From assembly GCF_012927115.1 (NCBI RefSeq), contig NZ_JABBFY010000001.1, forward strand, positions 2,914,001 to 2,978,000: DNA of 64,000 nucleotides, given 5' to 3'. This document shows positions 1-10,899 of this stretch, in pieces (within the stretch, counting starts at the first letter, position 1; every line of letters begins with the position of its first letter). This DNA is from Sphingomonas sp. G-3-2-10 (GTDB taxonomy: Bacteria; Pseudomonadota; Alphaproteobacteria; Sphingomonadales; Sphingomonadaceae). The position numbers were made by a program, and so were the translations under genes. Below the pieces are notes generated by a model. That model had not been told where the DNA came from, did not search any database, and was given only the letters and a program-made list of their open reading frames with translations.

Positions 1-1948
1 TCACGAACATGATGAAACTGTCGCCGTGGCGGATCGCGAGGCGGCCATCGGGCAGTTCGTCGTAACTGGTCGCGGCGCGCAGCGAATCCGGGCCGCCGTC
101 CATCGGCAGGTCGACATTGCCTTGACGCAGCCGGATGAAGCTGCCCAGCGGCAGGTCCAGCCGGCCGAAATGCCTTTCCAGATAAGTCGCGGCTTCGGTC
201 AGCACCGTGCGCGGATCGGGTTTTGGCTTGCGCTCGTAATGCCAGCGATTGGGCACGCGCAGGATCGAGTAGGCGAGCGAATCCGCCGCACCCTTGCCGT
301 CGAAATTCCAGTCCCATGCCGCCAGCAGATCGCGGGCGCGGATCAGCAATTTGTCGCCCCTGGGATCGACCTTCAGTATCTCGTCATACCAGCGCCCGAG
401 ATAGCCGGTCCGGCTCACCCCACTGTCGAACTTGATCGCCACCAGATCCGCGTCGCTGATCGAACCGTCCGCCGCGAGCAGTTCCAGCGCGCGGGTGCCG
501 CGATTGGTGGTGTCGGTCTCGACGCCCAGCAAAGGCGGCTGGAGCGGGATTTCGGAGCCCTCGCCCGCCGCCTGATAGGGCGAATTGTTGGCGTTCTGGA
601 GGAAGCCCGAACCCGGATTCACGTTCCGCGGCACCATGCTCCACGGCACCGTTCCCGGCGCATACGCCTTTGACGTGTCGCCCGGCAGCACCTTGGCATA
701 GTCATAGCCCGGCTTCCGGTTAGGGAAGCTGGCATTGTAGAAATAGGCGATATTCCCAGCCTTGTCGGCATAGAGGAAGTTGGTGCCCGGCACGCCCTGC
801 ATCGCCATCGCCGCCTGCCACGCACCGAAGTCCCGTGCGCGGTTGATGCGGTAATATTGCTCGACCATTCTCAACTGGTCCGCACCGCCATAGCGCAGCG
901 CATAGGCCCCGCTCCTGTTGCGCATCACCGGCCCCTGCACCGCGCGCTCGACGCTGCGCGGCACCGGCAGCACGAACGGCCCCCAGAGCTTCACCGGCAG
1001 CCAGACGGTGTGCTTCTCAAGTCGGCGCCACTGGCCATCGTAACGATACTGGTCGCCGCCTTCGTTCAGCACCAACCTGTACACGTCGATCATGTCCGGC
1101 CGGTTGACCGTGTTCGTCCAGCCGAGATGCTCGTTATGCCCCATCAGCGGATAGGGCGCGCCGGGGAAGGTCGCGCCGGCGAAATTCCAGCCCGTCTTCG
1201 AATGCACCACCAGTTCGTACCATGCCGCCCCGCCGCGCCACGGCTGGTGCGAGTTCGACACCAGCCGCGTCGCACCGTCCGCCGATCGCTTTGGCGCAAC
1301 AAGGAACGCGTTCGACCCGGCCTGGCCCGGCTCCGGCCCAAGCGGCGAGAAGTTCGGCGCATCGAGCGCGCCCGCGCTTTCGACCGGTAGCGGCTTGTCC
1401 CCGCCCAGCGCGCCGAGATACGCGTCCAGCCCGAAGAAGAAGGGCGAGCGCACGACGAAGCCGGTCGCGATATCCTCGCCATTGACCGGGAACAGTTTCG
1501 CCAGCCGGATCTCCTGCGGATGCTTCTCGGCATAGCGGTTCAGCCCGGCCGCATAGCCGTCGAGCAGCGCCCGCACGTCTGCCGGCTGCTTCATATAATC
1601 CCGCGCCACCGTCGCCCGCGCGCCGAGCAGATCGACGACATAATCGGTCTTCGCCCCCTCCTGCCCGTTGATCGCGCCGAGCCGCCCGCGCGTCATCGCC
1701 AGCACTTCCTGAAGCGTCGAGAAATCATCCTCGGCATGGGCATAGGCGATGCCGTACGCGACATCGGGATCGGTCTTCCCGAAGATATGCGGCACCCCGA
1801 AATCGTCGCGGACGATCTCGACGTCGTACGTTCGGTCCGGCGGGGGCGCCATGCGCCGCGCCAGCAACGGCTCCCATGTGGCGAGGCCGAATGCGGCGAC
1901 GAGGATCAGCGCGACCAGCGACAGGCCGATACGGCGAAGCCACTTCAT
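1..1948 (-). CDS. Penicillin acylase family protein (C-terminus beyond window)
   Basis: Ntn-hydrolase of the penicillin/AHL/aculeacin acylase family, which hydrolyses amide bonds of acylated substrates in the periplasm. The protein starts [19 protein letters not shown], a signal peptide or membrane anchor, with ATG at 1948. The expected autoprocessing site is a Gly-Ser-Asn-Ala stretch with Ser at about residue 212; in this family that serine becomes the N-terminal nucleophile of the beta chain. About 649 residues are visible and the frame stays open to the left edge. The substrate (beta-lactam, homoserine lactone or lipopeptide) cannot be read from sequence. It is divergent from clpB across about 100 bp. 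Confidence 0.85.
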   Translation of the reverse strand, partial: MKWLRRIGLSLVALILVAAFGLATWEPLLARRMAPPPDRTYDVEIVRDDFGVPHIFGKTDPDVAYGIAYAHAEDDFSTLQEVLAMTRGRLGAINGQEGAKTDYVVDLLGARATVARDYMKQPADVRALLDGYAAGLNRYAEKHPQEIRLAKLFPVNGEDIATGFVVRSPFFFGLDAYLGALGGDKPLPVESAGALDAPNFSPLGPEPGQAGSNAFLVAPKRSADGATRLVSNSHQPWRGGAAWYELVVHSKTGWNFAGATFPGAPYPLMGHNEHLGWTNTVNRPDMIDVYRLVLNEGGDQYRYDGQWRRLEKHTVWLPVKLWGPFVLPVPRSVERAVQGPVMRNRSGAYALRYGGADQLRMVEQYYRINRARDFGAWQAAMAMQGVPGTNFLYADKAGNIAYFYNASFPNRKPGYDYAKVLPGDTSKAYAPGTVPWSMVPRNVNPGSGFLQNANNSPYQAAGEGSEIPLQPPLLGVETDTTNRGTRALELLAADGSISDADLVAIKFDSGVSRTGYLGRWYDEILKVDPRGDKLLIRARDLLAAWDWNFDGKGAADSLAYSILRVPNRWHYERKPKPDPRTVLTEAATYLERHFGRLDLPLGSFIRLRQGNVDLPMDGGPDSLRAATSYDELPDGRLAIRHGDSFIMFV

Positions 1949-1996
1949 TGCAGCGAGGCCCAAAGCGGGGCAAAAGCCAGGATCATCACGCCTCCC

Positions 1997-2024
1997 CTTG
2001 TGTTGCCGAAATGCAACACCATCT
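1997..2024 (+). promoter_or_regulatory. Candidate heat-shock sigma-32-type promoter of clpB
   Basis: CTTGTGT, a 13-nt spacer and CACCATCT resemble the sigma-32 consensus (CTTGAAA, 13-14 nt, CCCCATNT), ending about 28 nt before the clpB ATG. A perfect inverted repeat TGTTGC-N6-GCAACA (2001-2018) overlaps the spacer. The promoter call is by pattern only. Confidence 0.45.
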
Positions 2025-2052
2025 GTTTCCGCGAAGGGTAACAGGGACGACC

Positions 2053-4632
<2,580 letters not shown>

Positions 4633-4640
4633 GGCTGCCG

Positions 4641-4666
4641 GGCCCCTCCTCTGTGGAGGAGGGGCC
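4641..4666. terminator. Bidirectional hairpin between clpB and the sulfotransferase operon
   Basis: Perfect 11-bp stem (GGCCCCTCCTC/GAGGAGGGGCC) with a 4-nt loop in the 37-bp gap between convergent stop codons. There is no clear T tract on either side, so termination is inferred from position and stability. Confidence 0.6.
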
Positions 4667-4669
4667 TGG

Positions 4670-6532
4670 TCAGAGTTCGTATCCCATCCGCTCCGCCCAG
4701 GGTTTCAGTACCGGCAATACCGGAGCCATCTGCTCGCGATATCGCTCCCAGCGCCCGGCGGAGCGCTTGTAGATCGCCTCGCCGACCTGCGCGTAGCTGG
4801 CGGTGCGGATATGGTCGCGCTTCGCCGCCGCGCCGCGATTGTCGAGGATCTTGTCGTCCCACGGCATGTCGAGAAAGCCGAGCAACGCGCGCATCTCGCC
4901 TTCGAGATCCTCGACCATCCGCTCGTAGCGGACGCGGTGGACCTGCACCGGCAGCAGCGCGGTCGCGCGTTCCCAGCAGGTGAAGGCCGCGTCGTACAAT
5001 CGCGCCGCGCCTTCCAGCGTGACGAACTCGCGCATCGCCTTGTTGAGCTGAAAGTTCGACATGAAGCAGCTCAGCACCGCGTCGCACGGGTGGCGCTCGA
5101 CCAGAATCAGCTTCGCGTCGGGGAACACGCGGTGGATCAGCGGCACGCGCGCCATGTGCAGGGGATATTTGTCGACGACCGTCTGTCCCGGCCGCTCCGG
5201 CTTGGAGATGATGTCGAGCGCTTCGAAATAGCGCGCGCGCATCGCTGCCGCCTGTTCGCCGGTGATGTCCGCCAGCGCATCGGGATCGATCATCGCCTCG
5301 ACCTGCCGCATCACCGGCAGCTCCTCCAGCACGTGCAGATCCGGCATGTTCATCATCAGCGTGTCGAGCAGGGTCGTGCCCGAACGCGGGAAGCCCAGGA
5401 TGAAGACGGGCGCCGGTGGCGTATCCGGCACCGCGATACGCGACCATTCCGCGACCTTCGCCGGAGTCAGCCGCGCGATCTCGGCCGCTACCTCGCCATG
5501 ATAATCCTCGTCGGACGGCCCCGCCGCCGCCAGCGACGCACGATTCATCGCCTCGAATGCAGGGAAAGCGCGGCCGGTGTCGCCCAGCCGGTCGGCGATC
5601 TCGGCCAGCAACTGCCAGCGCCGGATCGGGTTGATCGTCTCGGGCGTCGCTTCGGCAAGCGGCAGCGCACCCGCGAAATCGTTGCGCCGCCGCAGCATCC
5701 ATGCGCGCAGGAAATCGAGTTCGGCCCCGCCCGCGCCGTTTGCCGCCGCGGTTTCCGTCAGCGCTTCCAGATCGTCGATCCGGTTGAGATTCTCGAGCAG
5801 CAGCCCCAGCTCGAGATAGGCTGGCGTCAGCGCCGGATCGATCGCCAGTGCCGCCCGGAACGCCGCCTCGGCAGCCGGATAATCGCGCACGCCCGCTTCG
5901 GCCAGCCCCAGCTCCAGCTGCACTTCGGCATCGCCCGGCACAGCCTTCGCCGCTGCGCGCATCGTCGTCTGCCGCGCGTCCTGCCGGTCGGCCCCGGTCA
6001 GCAACCGGGCGAGATTGATGTACATCGCGGGCAGATCGGGCCGCAGGTTGATCGCCCGCTCGAACGCGGCGATCCCGCCTTCGACATCGCCGGTCGCGGC
6101 GCGGGCATTGCCGAGATTGTTCCAGCTCTCGAAATCCTCGGGGAAAGCCGCAACCACCCGCGCATAGGCGTCCCCCGCCGCTGCGGGCCGTTCCTGCTGC
6201 TGGTGGATATAGGCCAGCAGCCGGATCAGCTTCGGATCGTCCGATCCGCCGATCACGTCACGCGCTTCGTCCAGATCGCCGGTCGAGACCAGCGCCATCG
6301 CCAGATTGGCGCGCGTCGCGCGATCCTGTGGCGCGGCTGCCAGCGCAATCCGCAAATGCTTCGCGCCGCCCGCCGGATCCCCCATCTGGCACGCGATCAT
6401 GCCGGCAAGCGCGCGCAGCGGCAGCAGGCCGGGATTCGCCGCCAGTGCGGCCTCCGCCGCCACGCGCGCGCCGGGCAGGTCGCCACGGCGATAGCGTTCG
6501 ATCACCGGCGCGAGTTCGGGTGGCGGGCTCAA
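4670..6532 (-). CDS. TPR-sulfotransferase fusion (distal gene of the cassette)
   Basis: Predicted PAPS-dependent sulfotransferase with a long N-terminal tetratricopeptide array (about residues 1-330) and a C-terminal sulfotransferase domain. The 5'-phosphosulfate-binding loop GFPRSGTT lies near residue 380, followed by a 3'-phosphate-binding segment containing ERHPCDAVLSCF. The end, MAPVLPVLKPWAERMG, mirrors the paralogue at 9182-10813. The frame is open further upstream, but a TTG at 6532 overlaps the previous stop in a TTGA junction, giving 620 residues and matching the other overlaps in the operon. No signal peptide, so cytoplasmic. The acceptor is unknown; the TPR part suggests a protein or peptide substrate (inference). 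Confidence 0.85.
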   Translation of the reverse strand: MSPPPELAPVIERYRRGDLPGARVAAEAALAANPGLLPLRALAGMIACQMGDPAGGAKHLRIALAAAPQDRATRANLAMALVSTGDLDEARDVIGGSDDPKLIRLLAYIHQQQERPAAAGDAYARVVAAFPEDFESWNNLGNARAATGDVEGGIAAFERAINLRPDLPAMYINLARLLTGADRQDARQTTMRAAAKAVPGDAEVQLELGLAEAGVRDYPAAEAAFRAALAIDPALTPAYLELGLLLENLNRIDDLEALTETAAANGAGGAELDFLRAWMLRRRNDFAGALPLAEATPETINPIRRWQLLAEIADRLGDTGRAFPAFEAMNRASLAAAGPSDEDYHGEVAAEIARLTPAKVAEWSRIAVPDTPPAPVFILGFPRSGTTLLDTLMMNMPDLHVLEELPVMRQVEAMIDPDALADITGEQAAAMRARYFEALDIISKPERPGQTVVDKYPLHMARVPLIHRVFPDAKLILVERHPCDAVLSCFMSNFQLNKAMREFVTLEGAARLYDAAFTCWERATALLPVQVHRVRYERMVEDLEGEMRALLGFLDMPWDDKILDNRGAAAKRDHIRTASYAQVGEAIYKRSAGRWERYREQMAPVLPVLKPWAERMGYEL

Positions 6533-8034
6533 CGCGGCGGCGCCACATCGAACGCCACGGTCAGCCGCTCGCCCGACGCGAACGGCACGGTGCCGTGCCA
6601 CATGGTCGACGGGAACAGCACCAGCCGCCCGGGCTTGGGCTCGATCATCCGCACCGGCGGCAGATCGAGACCCAGCGATTCCTGCGGCGCGCCGAGCGTC
6701 AGCCAGCCCTCATGTCCCTCGCGCCCCTCGGGCAGCGCGACATAGAGCGCGGAACTGAACCAGCCGAGCGGGTGGATATGGTTGGCGTGCCGCCCCGATC
6801 CGCCAAGCCGCACCGACCAGCTGCCGGAGAAGCGCGGCGTACGGTCGCGGCGCGGCGCAAGCGTCGGGTGCCGGGGATCGCGCATCGGCAACTGGGCGAC
6901 ATGCCCGCGCACCGCATCGACGATCGCAGCGCGCAGCTGGCGGATCTCCGGCTCGATCCGGCTGAACAAGGGTCCATCGGTCTGCGTGCCGCCGCGCACC
7001 GACTGGTCGAGATGCTGGTCGTTCGCGCGATGCATTCCGCGCAGCACCTCCGCGAGCCGGTCGAGCGGGGGCAGCTTGGCGGTCAGGTCATAGATGCCGA
7101 CCAGTCGCGGATCGCCTTCCATCCATTGCCAGCGCGGGTCGCCCGTCATCCGCCAGGCAAGCGAGGCATAGGGCCACATCAGCCGCCCCTCGGGATGCGG
7201 CGTCCAATGGTCGATGAGGGGCAGCGCCGCTTCGGCGCGGCCGGTGCGCAGCAGATGGCGGACATGGCGCACCGCGAACGAAACGTCGTTGAGCCCCGCC
7301 AGCTTCGCGTAGAGCCCATCGGCCTGCGCCACCGCACCGGTCTCCGAATGGACCACGGCTTCATTCGCGTCGAGGAACACGCTGTTGCCCAGCATCCGCC
7401 GGGCGCGGTCGATCACCGGCAGCGTCTCGGCATAACGGTCCGCCGCCATCAGCGTCAGGATCAGCGATTGCCACAGGGCTTCGTTGCCCGGCTGCACCGC
7501 GAGCGCGCGATCGAAGGACGCCATCGCAACATCCTTTTGCCCCAGGATGAAGCGCAGACGCGCGAGCTGCTCATGGCCGGTGGTCCAGCCCGGATTGGCT
7601 TCGACGATCGCCGCAAGTTCGGCCAGCGCCGCTTCGCCGTCGCCGCGCTGGAGCCGTGCCGCCGCCAGGCTCAGCAGCGCGTCGCCATCGCCCGGCGCGA
7701 TCTGGATCGCCGCCCGGTACAGCGCTTCGGCGTCGAGCCCCGCTTCCATCGCAGTCTGCGCGCGGCCCAGCGCGATCTTCGCGTCCTGCGGGGCGAGCAT
7801 CGCCGCCGCATTGAAGGCCGGGATCGCCAGTGCATGTTCGTCCAGCCCGCGATAGAGCAGGCCGAGCCATTGCCACAGCTGCGCGTTGTTGCGCACGGTC
7901 TCGGCCGCAGCCTTCACCGGCGGGATGGCGCGGGCCTCCTGCCCTTCCTCCAGCGCAACCTTGGCGAGCAGCATCGCCGCGGTCGCGTCGCCCGGATTGC
8001 GCTCGGCGCGCGTCATCGCCTCGGAAAAGCTCAC
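6529..8034 (-). CDS. TPR protein with C-terminal 2OG-Fe(II) oxygenase domain
   Basis: 501 residues with a GTG start. About ten degenerate TPR-like helical pairs fill residues 1-270. The C-terminal part looks like the putative 2OG-Fe(II) oxygenase family (PF13759-like): NHIHPLGWFSSALYV near residue 418 carries the first metal histidine, WHGTVPF near 478 the distal histidine, and the following ERLTVAFDV the 2-oxoglutarate-binding arginine. Expected reaction: Fe(II)- and 2-oxoglutarate-dependent hydroxylation, substrate unknown. Third gene of the cassette: its GTG overlaps the upstream TGA (GTGA) and its own stop overlaps the next TTG. Cytoplasmic. Confidence 0.82.
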   Translation of the reverse strand: MSFSEAMTRAERNPGDATAAMLLAKVALEEGQEARAIPPVKAAAETVRNNAQLWQWLGLLYRGLDEHALAIPAFNAAAMLAPQDAKIALGRAQTAMEAGLDAEALYRAAIQIAPGDGDALLSLAAARLQRGDGEAALAELAAIVEANPGWTTGHEQLARLRFILGQKDVAMASFDRALAVQPGNEALWQSLILTLMAADRYAETLPVIDRARRMLGNSVFLDANEAVVHSETGAVAQADGLYAKLAGLNDVSFAVRHVRHLLRTGRAEAALPLIDHWTPHPEGRLMWPYASLAWRMTGDPRWQWMEGDPRLVGIYDLTAKLPPLDRLAEVLRGMHRANDQHLDQSVRGGTQTDGPLFSRIEPEIRQLRAAIVDAVRGHVAQLPMRDPRHPTLAPRRDRTPRFSGSWSVRLGGSGRHANHIHPLGWFSSALYVALPEGREGHEGWLTLGAPQESLGLDLPPVRMIEPKPGRLVLFPSTMWHGTVPFASGERLTVAFDVAPPR

Positions 8035-9185
8035 AGCCCGCCCACGCCGCTTCCGGTCTGCGCTTCCATCAGCGCCTTGACCGCCGCCTGCTCCGCCCGG
8101 CTCAGCCCCGGATGCACCACGTCGATGATGAACACGACGCGCAGCGCCTTGCTGGGATTGGCCGCTTCATGCTCGATCGTATCGTCGAACACGAACGCCT
8201 CGCCGCGCTTCCACTCGCGCGTCTCCGCGCCGACGCGGAACCAGCAGCCCTCCGGCACGATCAGCGGCAAGTGGCAGACCAGCCGGGTGTTCGCCACGCC
8301 GGTATGCGGCGGAATGCTGGTTTCGGGCGCCAGCAGCGAGAACATCGCATTGGGCGAGCAGCCCGCGATCCGGGGCTGGGGCAACCGCTCGAGCAGCGCC
8401 ATCGTCTGCGGGCAATGCCGGGCATTGGCGCGGATCGTCCGGCCATTCTGCCACAGATGGATCGCGGTCCAGTCGCGCGAATGGTTGAGCGGGCGCCATT
8501 GCTGCAACGGCTCGTGCTCGGGATACTGGATATAGGGGACCAGCTCGGCCCGCTCGGCGGCCATCACCGCATCCAGTTCGCTTGCGATAGTGTCGGTCGC
8601 CGCTTCCAGCTCGGCGAGCCAGGGGAAGGCACCGCGATCGTGGAACTCGCGCTCGACAAGGCCCGGAAAGTGGAAATGGGTGGGCTTCGAATGGAACACC
8701 TTCGTCAGCCGCAGCGCATTGCTGCGAAAGCGCGCGATCCGCTTCGCTTCCTCGTCGCTCGCGCCGGCTTCGGCATCGCCCATCGCCCGCGCCAGCTTCG
8801 CTTCGTTCGCGGCGATATGCGCATCGTACCGCGTCTTGCCATGCGCCAGCGCGGCAAGGATCTGCGGCGCGAGCGCACCCTCGGGCCGCTGGGCGAGCGC
8901 GCGGCCATAGGCTTCGCCCGCTTCCGCATCATCGAGCCGTTCGAGCAGGCTGGCGCGCATCAGCAGCGCCATGAAATCGAGCGACGAAAGCGCCAGCGCG
9001 CGGTGCACCGCGTCCAGCGCGGCGGGCAGATCGCCGCCCGCGCGGCGCATCGCCGCCAGCTTCATCCAGTGATCGATCGTCTCCGGTTCGGCCGCGACCA
9101 GCTGTTCGAGCAGCGCGCGCGCGCGACCGATATCGCCTGCCGCCGCGGCGCGGTCCGCATCGCGGCTGAGCTCGGCCGGCGTCAT
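8031..9185 (-). CDS. TPR protein with aspartyl/asparaginyl beta-hydroxylase domain
   Basis: 384 residues. N-terminal TPR repeats (about 1-120) precede an Asp/Asn beta-hydroxylase-type cupin. IPPHTG near residue 291 supplies one iron-binding His, IEHEA near 336 the second, and LRVVFIIDV shortly after has the Arg expected to bind 2-oxoglutarate. Family members hydroxylate Asp or Asn side chains in proteins or peptides. The chosen ATG at 9185 overlaps the upstream stop (ATGA), so longer frames reaching into the previous gene are rejected. Second gene of the four-gene cassette; no export signal. Confidence 0.87.
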   Translation of the reverse strand: MTPAELSRDADRAAAAGDIGRARALLEQLVAAEPETIDHWMKLAAMRRAGGDLPAALDAVHRALALSSLDFMALLMRASLLERLDDAEAGEAYGRALAQRPEGALAPQILAALAHGKTRYDAHIAANEAKLARAMGDAEAGASDEEAKRIARFRSNALRLTKVFHSKPTHFHFPGLVEREFHDRGAFPWLAELEAATDTIASELDAVMAAERAELVPYIQYPEHEPLQQWRPLNHSRDWTAIHLWQNGRTIRANARHCPQTMALLERLPQPRIAGCSPNAMFSLLAPETSIPPHTGVANTRLVCHLPLIVPEGCWFRVGAETREWKRGEAFVFDDTIEHEAANPSKALRVVFIIDVVHPGLSRAEQAAVKALMEAQTGSGVGGL

Positions 9186-10813
9186 TTCACCCAGCGTTCG
9201 AGCAGCGGCAGCACCGGCGCCATCCGATCGGCATAGTCGCGCCACTTGCCCACGCCTTCGGCATTCAGGCCGCGCGCAAGCTGCGGCGCGCTGGGCGTGA
9301 AGACCCCGCGCTCGCCGACCTTGTCCGCGAAGGCGCGCAGTTCCGGCGTCCATTCGATGCCGAGATGCGCGCACACCGCCTGCGTGGTGCCGTCGAAATC
9401 GGCGATCATCTCCTCCAGCGCGCAGCGCAGCCCATGTACCGGCGCGGCGGCCTCGGTCGCTTCGCGCTGCGCCATCGCCGCCGCGAAGAGCGTCGCCGCA
9501 CCTTCCAGCGTGAGCATCTGGTAATTGGCGTCGTTCATCCGGAAGCGGCGGCGGAAGCAGCTCAGCACCGTGTCGCGCGGATCGCGCTCGGCGAACAGGA
9601 TGCGCGCGTCGGGGAAGAGGCGCGCGATCAGCGGCAGCTTGAAGCTGTGGAACGGATGCTTGTCGACGAACACCTTGCCCGCCGGATCGACGCCCTGTTC
9701 CGCCACCCGCGCCCAATAGGCCGAACGATATTCGTCGAGCGCCGCATCGGGCAGATCCATGAACGCGCCGAACTTTTCCGGAGACGCGAGCAACGCGCGC
9801 GCGCCATCGACCAGGCATTCCTTCTCGGCCAGCGTCACCGTTTCGGGATGCTGTTCGAGCACCTGTTCGAGCAGCGTCGTGCCCGAGCGGGGAAAGCCGA
9901 CAAGGAAGACATGGGTGCGCGCGGGCCCCTTGCCCGCGCCGGGCTGAACCGCGAGCCGGCGTCCGCCCAGCAGCGCCGTCGTTTCGTTCAGCAGCGCGAC
10001 AATGCCCTGACGCTCGCCATATTCGGCCGCATGGGCCTGGCGCGAAAGCACGCCGGATTGCGTCCATGCATCGAACGCTTCGGGGAAACGCCCGGCGCGG
10101 TCGAGCGTATCGCCGAGCAGGCCCAGCGCAATCGCCCGGTCCGATGCCGGCAGCGCCACAGCGGCGGCAAGCTCGCGCAGGCGGGGTTCGGCGGAAGGAT
10201 CGCCCAGCGCGGATTCGGCTTCGGCCAGCGTAAGCAGCAGGGGCGGAAATCCCGGGGCGCGGGCCAGCGCCTGAAGCGCCAGTGCGCGCGCCTCATCGGC
10301 CGCGCCGCGGCGGATCGCCAGCTGGGCAAGGCCGTTCAGCGCGATCGGATTGCCGGGCTGGAGCGCGATGGCGCGCTCGAAATCCTGTTTTGCGTCAACC
10401 AGCTGGGCGATCGCCATGCGCGCCGTGCCACGGTTCGACCATGCCGGTGCGAAACCGGCGTCGATCGCGATCGCAGCATCGAATTCGGCCGCGGCTTCGG
10501 CCGACCGGTCGAGCCGATGGAGGATCAGGCCGAACGCATTGCGGATGCCGTGCGCCTGCGGCGCGATCTCGGCGGCGCGGGCAAGCAGGGCGGCAGCATC
10601 TTCGATCCGGCCCGCTGCTTCGAGCCCGCCCGCGGCCAGATCGAGCACCATCGGATGTTCGATTCCGCTCGCCAGCGCCTGCGCCGCCATCGTCTGGGCG
10701 CGGACCATGTTGCCCCCGGTCAGGGTGGCGTGGATCGCGCGTAGCGTGGCGCGGTCCGCCTCGATGTCGCGGGGGGCGGTCGTTGCGCCAGTTGCGGAGG
10801 ATATGCCGGACAA
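9182..10813 (-). CDS. TPR-sulfotransferase fusion (first enzyme gene of the cassette)
   Basis: 543 residues: TPR-like repeats over about 1-250, then a sulfotransferase domain with PAPS loop GFPRSGTT near residue 306 and ERDPRDTVLSCFRRRF as the 3'-phosphate segment. The C-terminal YADRMAPVLPLLERW is shared in form with the paralogue at 4670-6532, so the two probably arose by duplication, but their TPR parts differ strongly. It starts 87 nt after the receptor stop, just past a terminator hairpin, and begins a chain of four genes joined by 4-nt overlaps. Tyrosine sulfotransferases of proteins belong to the same superfamily; the actual acceptor is unknown. Confidence 0.87.
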   Translation of the reverse strand: MSGISSATGATTAPRDIEADRATLRAIHATLTGGNMVRAQTMAAQALASGIEHPMVLDLAAGGLEAAGRIEDAAALLARAAEIAPQAHGIRNAFGLILHRLDRSAEAAAEFDAAIAIDAGFAPAWSNRGTARMAIAQLVDAKQDFERAIALQPGNPIALNGLAQLAIRRGAADEARALALQALARAPGFPPLLLTLAEAESALGDPSAEPRLRELAAAVALPASDRAIALGLLGDTLDRAGRFPEAFDAWTQSGVLSRQAHAAEYGERQGIVALLNETTALLGGRRLAVQPGAGKGPARTHVFLVGFPRSGTTLLEQVLEQHPETVTLAEKECLVDGARALLASPEKFGAFMDLPDAALDEYRSAYWARVAEQGVDPAGKVFVDKHPFHSFKLPLIARLFPDARILFAERDPRDTVLSCFRRRFRMNDANYQMLTLEGAATLFAAAMAQREATEAAAPVHGLRCALEEMIADFDGTTQAVCAHLGIEWTPELRAFADKVGERGVFTPSAPQLARGLNAEGVGKWRDYADRMAPVLPLLERWVK

Positions 10814-10843
10814 GGCTCGGCCTTTTCTGGAATTGGCTGAGAT

Positions 10844-10877
10844 AAAAAAATGGGCCGGCAGATCGCTCTGCCGGCCC
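10844..10877 (-). terminator. Intrinsic terminator after the TonB-dependent receptor
   Basis: Read on the minus strand: perfect 11-bp stem GGGCCGGCAGA/TCTGCCGGCCC with a 4-nt loop, followed by A and seven T. It lies 22 nt after the receptor stop and before the first enzyme gene, so the enzymes depend on read-through or their own promoter. Confidence 0.88.
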
Positions 10878-10899
10878 GTATTCGTAGGCGAGTGCCGAC

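Noticed and set aside
6328..8535. 735-residue plus-strand frame
   Set aside because: Antisense to the TPR-oxygenase gene; no conserved motif.
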